In this document: positions 5,493-10,535 of the stretch, one piece after another | Layout of the letters: every line of letters begins with the position of its first letter | Numbering within the stretch: position 1 is the first letter of the stretch | DNA from: Chloroflexota bacterium | GTDB taxonomy: Bacteria > Chloroflexota > Anaerolineae > UBA1429 | Length of the DNA stretch: 10,535 nucleotides | Assembly (NCBI GenBank): GCA_012513595.1 | Contig: JAAZBY010000043.1 | Span: forward strand, 1-10,535 | Direction: 5' to 3' | Position numbers and translations under genes: made by a program | Notes under the pieces: model-generated | Seen by the model: only the letters and a program-made list of their open reading frames with translations | Database searches by the model: none | What the model was told of the DNA's origin: nothing

Positions 5493-6464
5493 ATGGAACG
5501 AGGCGTCACGCTGTACGGAGAGCTGGCCATCGTCGGCGGTTCTGGTAATCCCGAACTGAGCCAGGAGATATCGGATGCTCTGGGCGTGCCGCTCTTGCCG
5601 ACCCACATCACCGTATTCCCCAACGAGAACATCTTTGTGCAGCTCCTGGAGTCGGTCCGCTCGCGGGACGTCTTTATCGTTCAGCCGACCTGCTCCCCGG
5701 TGCACTATAACCTGATGGAGCTGCTGATCCTGATCGACACGGTGCGCCGCGCCTCGGCGGGGCGCATCACCGTCGTGATTCCGTACTTTTCCTACGCGCG
5801 CAGCGACAAGAAGGACATGCCGCGGGTGCCCATCACCGCCAAGCTGGTCGCCAGCATGATCGGCGTGGCGGGAGCGGATCGCTTCATGGCTGTGGACCTC
5901 CACGCCGGCCAGATCCAGGCCTTCTTTGACATTCCCGGCGACGAGCTCTCAGCCATGCCGCTGCTCAGTCGCTACTTTCTGGAGAAGAGGATCCCCAATC
6001 TGGTAGTGGTTGCTGCGGACCTGGGCTTTGCCAAGAAGGCCCGCAACATCGCCCAGGCACTGGATGCGCCGGTGGCCTTTGTGGAAAAGCGCCGCACCGG
6101 CACATCCACCGAGAGCCTGGCCGTGATCGGCGACGTGGCCGGCTGCAACGTCCTCATCGTGGATGACGAGGTGGATCGCGGCGGCACCATGGCCGGCGCT
6201 TCGCGCATCCTGCGCGAGGCGGGCGCCAAAGACGTGTATGCCTCCTTTGTGCACGCCAGTTTCTCCGAGGGGGCCGCCGAGCGGATGGCCGAGGGCAACT
6301 TTACCGAGATCGTCTGCACCAACAGCACGCCCATCACGCCGGCCAAGCGCCTGCCCAACATGAAGGTGATCCACCTGGGGCACTGGCTGGCCAGCATCAT
6401 CGAGTCGGTACATCGCGGCCGCTCGGTGGGGCGCACCCTCAGCGAGTATGACGCCGGGCACTAG
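5493..6464 (+). CDS. prs: Ribose-phosphate pyrophosphokinase (PRPP synthetase)
   Basis: This cytoplasmic enzyme makes PRPP from ribose 5-phosphate and ATP for purine, pyrimidine, NAD, histidine and tryptophan synthesis. The product is 323 residues, close to the usual 310-320. Visible motifs: ATP-site region PYFSYARSDKKD (97-108), PITAKLVASMI (113-123), the signature DLHAGQIQAFFDIP (135-148) with H137, the flexible-loop catalytic K199-R200-R201, and the PRPP/ribose-phosphate loop VDDEVDRGGTM (223-233) with D224, D225 and D228. The canonical FGYARQDRK is FSYARSDKK here, and the PRPP loop has RGG where TGG or TAG is usual, suggesting a divergent subtype, but the key acids and bases remain. ATG 5493 is preferred because AGAAGGGGG lies about 9 nt upstream and the protein then starts at the first beta strand; the open frame back to 5298 gives an unlike, Arg-rich extension. 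It stands alone between the terminator and the secA promoter. Confidence 0.95.
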   Translation: MERGVTLYGELAIVGGSGNPELSQEISDALGVPLLPTHITVFPNENIFVQLLESVRSRDVFIVQPTCSPVHYNLMELLILIDTVRRASAGRITVVIPYFSYARSDKKDMPRVPITAKLVASMIGVAGADRFMAVDLHAGQIQAFFDIPGDELSAMPLLSRYFLEKRIPNLVVVAADLGFAKKARNIAQALDAPVAFVEKRRTGTSTESLAVIGDVAGCNVLIVDDEVDRGGTMAGASRILREAGAKDVYASFVHASFSEGAAERMAEGNFTEIVCTNSTPITPAKRLPNMKVIHLGHWLASIIESVHRGRSVGRTLSEYDAGH

Positions 6465-6519
6465 GTGCAGCGGCCCGCGATGCCCCGCGGCGTGAATCGC
6501 CTGATCGCGGCCGTTCCGC

Positions 6520-6525
6520 TATAAT
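6520..6525 (+). promoter_or_regulatory. Consensus -10 box (TATAAT) of secA
   Basis: A perfect TATAAT lies 36 nt before the secA ATG, within the 96-nt prs-secA gap. No good -35 hexamer is found at 16-18 bp (around 6496-6503). The start would be near 6532, giving a leader of about 28 nt. The gap also contains a weak inverted repeat CCGCG (6475-6479)/CGCGG (6486-6490) without a T-tract. Confidence 0.65.
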
Positions 6526-6560
6526 GAGTCTACTAACCACTCGTGGAGAGCACCCTGCCG

Positions 6561-9458
6561 ATGTTGAAGAACATACTCAAAAAGCTGTTCGGTGACTCGC
6601 AAGCGCGCGAGGTCCAGCGGCTTCAGCCTCTAGTAGACCAGATCAGCGCCCTCGAGCCCGAGATGCAGCGCCTCGACGATGCCGGGCTGCGCCGGCTGAC
6701 GGGCGAGTTCCGTGCCAGGCTCTCCGAGGTCACCCAAGAGGCACACGACAGGATCGCCGAGCTGACTGATCGGCTGGACCGCGAGAGCGACGCGAACCAG
6801 CGGCGCGCGCTGCGTGCCGAGCTCGAACGCACCCGTGACGGCCTGGACAAGGCCGAGCGCGGCGTGCTGGACGAGATCCTGCCGCAGGCTTTTGCCGCGG
6901 TGCGCGAGGCCTCGGTCCGCACTGTCGGCCTGCGCCACTTTGACGTCCAGATGATCGGCGGCATCGTGCTGCACCAGGGGCGCATCGCCGAGATGAAGAC
7001 CGGTGAGGGCAAGACCCTCGTGGCGACCCTCCCGCTCTACCTGAACGCCCTGACGGGGCGCGGCGTGCACCTGGTCACTCCCAACGACTACCTGTCCAAG
7101 CGTGGCGCCCAGTGGATGGGCCCGATCTACCACCTGTTGGGGCTTACCGTCGGCGTAGTGCAGTCGATGGGGGAGAACCCGGCCCTGAGCTCGTTCCTCT
7201 TTGACCCACAATACTCCACGGCGGATGACCGGTACCAGTACCTGCGGCCCTGCAGCCGCGCAGAGGCCTACCGCGCCGATATCGTCTACGGCACCAACAA
7301 CGAGTTCGGGTTTGACTATCTGCGCGACAACATGGTGCTCAACCTGCGCGAGTGCGTGCAGCGCGAGCTGTACTTTGCCATCGTCGACGAGGTGGACAAC
7401 ATCCTCATCGACGAAGCCCGCACCCCCCTGATCATCTCAGGGCAAGCGGAAGAGTCGACCAGTGAGTACCGGCGCTTTGCCGCCCTGGTTCGCAACCTGC
7501 GCCGAGAACAGGACTATACCGTCGACGAGAAGCTGCGCGTGGTCACCATCACCGACGAGGGGATCAACAAGGTCGAGCGGGCCCTGGGGATCGACAACCT
7601 GTACGCTCCCGAGCACTCGGAGCTGACCCCCTACCTGGAGAACGCCCTGAAGGCCAAGGCGCTGTTCACCAAGGACCGCGACTATGTGGTGGACGACGGC
7701 GGTGAGGTGATCATCGTCGACGAGTTTACCGGCCGCATGATGTACGGGCGGCGCTATTCTGACGGGCTGCACCAGGCCATCGAGGCCAAGGAAGGGGTCC
7801 AGGTGCGGCGCGAGAGCCTCACCCTGGCGACGATCACCTTCCAGAACTACTTTCGCATGTACCGGCGCCTGGGCGGCATGACGGGAACCGCCGCCACCGA
7901 GGCGGAAGAGTTCCACCTGATCTACAACCTCGATGTGGTGGCCATCCCCACCCATCGGCCGATGATCCGCAAGGACTATGCGGACGTCGTCTATCGGGAC
8001 TCCGAGGCCAAGTTCCGCGCGGCCCTGGCCGAGATCAAAGAGCGCCACGAACAGCAGCAGCCAGTCCTCGTCGGTACCCTGGCGATCGAGACGTCCGAAA
8101 TGATCTCCCAGCGGCTGACGCGCATGGGCATCCCCCACCAGGTGTTGAACGCCAAGCAGCACGAGCGCGAGGCCCAGGTGATCGCCCAGGCGGGGCGCCC
8201 TGGCACGGTGACCATCGCCACGAACATGGCCGGCCGTGGGGTTGACATTCTGCTGGGCGGCAACCCCGAGGGGCTGGCCCGCGACGATCTCCGTCGCCGG
8301 GGGCAGGACCTTCAGGAGATCGAGCCGGAGGTGTGGCAAGAGGCACTGGCTCGCGCCGAGGAACAGTGCGCGCGCGAGCGCGCGATCGTCCTGGCTGCCG
8401 GCGGCCTCCACGTGCTGGGCACCGAGCGCTACGAGGCGCGGCGTATTGATAACCAGCTGCGCGGGCGCGCCGGCCGTATGGGCGACCCCGGGTCCTCGCG
8501 TCTCTACGTCTCGCTGGAAGACGACCTGATGCGGCGTTTCGGTGGCGCCTCGCTGGGGCGTATTATGGACCGTTTCGGCGTCGACGAGGACACGCCCATC
8601 GAGCACGACCTGGTCACCAAGTCTCTCGAGGGTGCCCAGACGCGCGTCGAGGGACATAACTTTGACCTGCGCAAGCACCTCCTCGAGTACGACGACGTCG
8701 TTAACCAGCAGCGCCAGGTGATCTATGAGCAGCGCCGCCTCATTCTTTCTGAGGCGGACCCCCGGCCCATCGTCGAGGACATCCTCCAGGACAAGCTGCG
8801 CGAGCTGGTGGCCTCCTACACCTCGACCGATGACGAACGCGACTGGGACCTCGATGCGCTCCATGCCCAGGTGGACCGCATGATCCACGTGCCCGCGGGC
8901 CACACCCCGGCGGCCTGGCGGGGCAAGGGCCCTGAGGAGATCAGCGCCGACGTCATTGCCTTGGCCGAGGAGAGCTACGACCTTCGTGAGGAGACCCTCG
9001 GCGCGGACGACATGCGCAGTCTGGAGATCATGCTGATGCTGGGCGCCATCGACCGGCGCTGGGTGCGCCACCTGACGGCGCTGGACGAGCTCCGCGAGGG
9101 GATTGGCCTGCGCGCCATCGGCCAGCGTAACCCCCTGGTCGAGTACAAGCGCGAGGCGTTCGTGATGTTCGAGCAGCTGATGGGCGAGATCCAGTCTGAC
9201 GTGGCTCAGATGATCCTGAACGCCCAGGTGCAGCACCGGCGCCCGCTCTTGCCGGTGCGCAATGTGCAATATGCCGGGGCCAGCGGGGGCAGTGCCGGCA
9301 GCGAGCGGCAACCCACACGCAGCGGGGCCAAGGTCGGGCGCAACGATCCCTGTCCGTGTGGCAGCGGCAAAAAGTACAAGCAGTGCTGCATGCGTGAGGG
9401 GCTCAGCCCCGAAGAAGCGGCCGCCAAGCGCGCGCCTGCCACGGCGGGTCGGCGCTGA
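6561..9458 (+). CDS. secA: Preprotein translocase ATPase SecA
   Basis: SecA is the motor that drives unfolded preproteins through the SecYEG channel. The 965-residue product shows NBD1 with Walker A MKTGEGKT (145-152, K151) and Walker B VDEVDNILIDEA (D276-E277), the preprotein cross-linking domain (about 295-450, ending SLTLATITFQNYFRMY and GGMTGTAATE), NBD2 (TNMAGRGVDILLGG near 554; motif VI NQLRGRAGRMGD near 632-642), the helical scaffold start HNFDLRKHLLEYDDVVNQQR (about 699), helical wing and scaffold (IDRRWVRHL near 831), and a C-terminal zinc-binding SEC-C motif with C931, C933, C942 and C943. Compared from memory with E. coli SecA it has about 43 extra charged helical residues at 55-105 and about 20 extra at 201-236. 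ATG 6561 is chosen because GGAGAG (6545-6550) precedes it and the usual MLKNILKKLFG start follows; GTG 6543 lies too near the predicted transcript start. Confidence 0.97.
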   Translation: MLKNILKKLFGDSQAREVQRLQPLVDQISALEPEMQRLDDAGLRRLTGEFRARLSEVTQEAHDRIAELTDRLDRESDANQRRALRAELERTRDGLDKAERGVLDEILPQAFAAVREASVRTVGLRHFDVQMIGGIVLHQGRIAEMKTGEGKTLVATLPLYLNALTGRGVHLVTPNDYLSKRGAQWMGPIYHLLGLTVGVVQSMGENPALSSFLFDPQYSTADDRYQYLRPCSRAEAYRADIVYGTNNEFGFDYLRDNMVLNLRECVQRELYFAIVDEVDNILIDEARTPLIISGQAEESTSEYRRFAALVRNLRREQDYTVDEKLRVVTITDEGINKVERALGIDNLYAPEHSELTPYLENALKAKALFTKDRDYVVDDGGEVIIVDEFTGRMMYGRRYSDGLHQAIEAKEGVQVRRESLTLATITFQNYFRMYRRLGGMTGTAATEAEEFHLIYNLDVVAIPTHRPMIRKDYADVVYRDSEAKFRAALAEIKERHEQQQPVLVGTLAIETSEMISQRLTRMGIPHQVLNAKQHEREAQVIAQAGRPGTVTIATNMAGRGVDILLGGNPEGLARDDLRRRGQDLQEIEPEVWQEALARAEEQCARERAIVLAAGGLHVLGTERYEARRIDNQLRGRAGRMGDPGSSRLYVSLEDDLMRRFGGASLGRIMDRFGVDEDTPIEHDLVTKSLEGAQTRVEGHNFDLRKHLLEYDDVVNQQRQVIYEQRRLILSEADPRPIVEDILQDKLRELVASYTSTDDERDWDLDALHAQVDRMIHVPAGHTPAAWRGKGPEEISADVIALAEESYDLREETLGADDMRSLEIMLMLGAIDRRWVRHLTALDELREGIGLRAIGQRNPLVEYKREAFVMFEQLMGEIQSDVAQMILNAQVQHRRPLLPVRNVQYAGASGGSAGSERQPTRSGAKVGRNDPCPCGSGKKYKQCCMREGLSPEEAAAKRAPATAGRR

Positions 9459-9486
9459 GCGGCCCGCGCCCTTGGCAACGGACTCT

Positions 9487-9516
9487 ACACCCGGTTCCCT
9501 GCAGGGAGCCGGGTGT
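9487..9516 (+). terminator. Long hairpin after secA, possible T-poor terminator
   Basis: The arms 9487-9499 and 9504-9516 (ACACCCGG/CCGGGTGT outer and TCCC/GGGA inner, with one T-G wobble at 9495/9508) form a 13-bp stem around a TGCA loop. It starts 28 nt after the secA stop. What follows is TCGTCGATA rather than a T-run, so it may be a T-poor terminator or an mRNA 3'-end stabiliser. No promoter was recognised between it and ptb. Confidence 0.6.
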
Positions 9517-9566
9517 TCGTCGATATCGGCCGGTGAGCCTGGCACCCTGGCGAGGAGACACCCCCC

Positions 9567-10508
9567 ATGCCGATCAGGACGTTCCAAGAGCTCCGAGACG
9601 CAGCTGCCGGGGCAGGTCCCCGGCGTGTGGCCGTGGTGGCGGCCGCCAACCGTGAGACCCTGGAGGCCGCCCATGAGGCCCACCGGGCGCACATCGCCGA
9701 GTGCGTCCTGATCGACGAGCCCGGCCGCCTGCGGCGTGAGGCGGAGGCGCTGGGGCTCTCTCTGGACGGCCTGGACGTGGTCCAGGCCCGCAGCCGGGAG
9801 GAGGCCGCCCGGCTGTCTATGGAGATGGCCCGCGCCGGCGAGGTCCAGGTCGTGATGAAGGGCGCACTCGAGACGGCGGCCTTTATGCGCGTGGCGTTGG
9901 ACCGGGAGACAGGCGTGCGCGAGAGCAGGCTCTTCACGCACGTGGCCGTGTATGAGGTCCCCGGGTATGGTCGGCTGCTGCTCATCTCCGACGCCGGCGT
10001 CGTAGTGGCGCCGGACCTGGCCCAGAAGGTCGAGATCGTTCAAAACGCCATCGACGTGGCCCACTGCCTGGGCCTCGCCGAGCCCAAGGTGGCCATTCTG
10101 GCGGCGGCCGAGCTGGTGAACCCCAAGATCCCCACCACGCTCGACGCAGCCATCCTCGCCAAAATGGCCGAGCGTGGGCAAATCCACGGCGGCATCGTTG
10201 ACGGGCCGCTGGCCCTCGACAACGCCATCTCGGAGGATTCGGGGCGCATCAAGGGGATCCACAGCCCGGTCCTGGGCCAGGCGGACATCCTCATCGTCCC
10301 GGACGTCGAGGCGGGCAACCTGCTGGCCAAGGCCATCACCTACTTTGGCAAGGGGGAGATGGCCGGGGTGGTGGTGGGGGGCAGCGTGCCGCTGGTCGTC
10401 ACCAGCCGGTCCGATTCACGCGTCACCAAGCTAATATCGATCGCGCTCGGGGTGCTGCTGGCCGCGGGCGGATGCCGAGATGCCAACGCGGGCGGCTCCC
10501 GGCGGTGA
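9567..10508 (+). CDS. ptb: Phosphate butyryltransferase (phosphotransbutyrylase)
   Basis: This cytoplasmic enzyme exchanges CoA for phosphate on butyryl-CoA (or similar short acyl-CoAs), making the acyl phosphate that butyrate kinase uses to form ATP. The 313-residue length fits the phosphate acetyl/butyryl transferase family in its single-domain form. Recognised segments include VVMKGALETAAFMR (about 94-107), LISDAGVVVAPDLAQK, NAIDVAHCLG, PKVAILAAAELVNPKIPTT, GGIVDGPLALDNAIS, KGIHSPVLGQADILIVPD, EAGNLLAKA and VTSRSDSRVTKLISIAL; the DGPLALDNAIS block and the single-domain size favour Ptb over Pta. AGGAG (9553-9557) lies 9 nt before the ATG. Its partner gene buk is at 1698-2774, so the pair is split by regulators, prs and secA. 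Substrates may include isobutyryl- or isovaleryl-CoA. The product ends with a short Gly/Arg-rich tail, and a hairpin follows the stop. Confidence 0.94.
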   Translation: MPIRTFQELRDAAAGAGPRRVAVVAAANRETLEAAHEAHRAHIAECVLIDEPGRLRREAEALGLSLDGLDVVQARSREEAARLSMEMARAGEVQVVMKGALETAAFMRVALDRETGVRESRLFTHVAVYEVPGYGRLLLISDAGVVVAPDLAQKVEIVQNAIDVAHCLGLAEPKVAILAAAELVNPKIPTTLDAAILAKMAERGQIHGGIVDGPLALDNAISEDSGRIKGIHSPVLGQADILIVPDVEAGNLLAKAITYFGKGEMAGVVVGGSVPLVVTSRSDSRVTKLISIALGVLLAAGGCRDANAGGSRR

Positions 10509-10518
10509 GCACTTGCCC

Positions 10519-10535
10519 GCTGCGCCTTGCGCAGC
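10519..10535 (+). terminator. Hairpin after ptb at the window edge
   Basis: GCTGCGC (10519-10525) and GCGCAGC (10529-10535) are perfect 7-bp complements around a CTT loop, starting 11 nt after the ptb stop. The position suits a terminator, but any T-tract would lie beyond the window, so this cannot be confirmed. Confidence 0.4.

Noticed and set aside
6543..6560. GTG 6543 as the secA start
   Set aside because: It would add an unusual MESTLP lead, overlap the ribosome site of ATG 6561, and lie only about 11 nt after the predicted transcript start.
8367..8386. Alternating GC run inside secA, considered as a structured or Z-DNA-like element
   Set aside because: It encodes normal SecA residues (CARERAI), and such runs occur by chance in this GC-rich coding sequence.
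7437..10262. A 941-residue open frame on the minus strand, antisense to most of secA and part of ptb
   Set aside because: It lies opposite two clearly conserved genes, is rich in His, Gly, Val and Leu as expected of a shadow frame in GC-rich DNA, shows no recognisable domain, and runs across the gene boundary and hairpin. Its length follows from the GC-biased codon use of the real genes.
2..10535. Search for CRISPR arrays, insertion sequences, attachment sites, tRNA or rRNA
   Set aside because: No spaced long direct repeats, transposase motifs, terminal inverted repeats flanking a gene, or RNA gene signatures were seen; genes are densely packed and mostly housekeeping.

Overview
The window is a GC-rich stretch of a bacterial chromosome in which every clear gene reads on the + strand. 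Gene content and the style of several proteins suggest an anaerobic or facultative member of the Chloroflexota, probably Anaerolineae-like. The pointers are a peptidase-MA-type metalloprotease next to mutM, a SecA with long extra helical segments, a phosphotransbutyrylase/butyrate kinase pair, and a clostridial-type HesA/MoeB/ThiF protein. This placement is inference from protein style; no marker RNA lies in the window.

Region 1 (2-4358) is one tightly packed run: the 3' part of a zinc metallopeptidase gene, mutM (DNA repair glycosylase), buk (butyrate kinase), an E1-like ThiF/HesA adenylyltransferase, and an OmpR-family response regulator. The gaps are 0 nt, 46 nt, a 17-nt overlap and a 4-nt GTGA overlap, so at least the last three genes look translationally coupled or co-transcribed. 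Region 2 (4359-5297) is a separate unit. It has a promoter with a good -10 box but no -35 box, preceded by three 11-bp-spaced repeats that look like an OmpR/PhoB-type operator. A second OmpR-family regulator follows, whose receiver domain has lost its phosphorylation residues, and the unit closes with a textbook intrinsic terminator. Region 3 (5298-6464) holds prs (PRPP synthetase) behind a possible promoter and a GC-rich leader. Region 4 (6465-9516) is secA with a perfect TATAAT box and a long hairpin after the stop. Region 5 (9517-10535) is ptb (phosphate butyryltransferase), followed by a hairpin cut by the window edge.

Functionally, Ptb and Buk would together convert butyryl-CoA or branched acyl-CoA to the free acid with ATP formation, although their genes lie nearly 7 kb apart. 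MutM, Prs and SecA are housekeeping proteins. The two response regulators have no histidine kinase in view. The most interesting structure is the regulator pair: a canonical receiver protein upstream of a pseudo-receiver protein, with an 11-bp repeat array between them. No CRISPR array, insertion sequence, tRNA or rRNA was seen. Most of the window is ordinary core genome.
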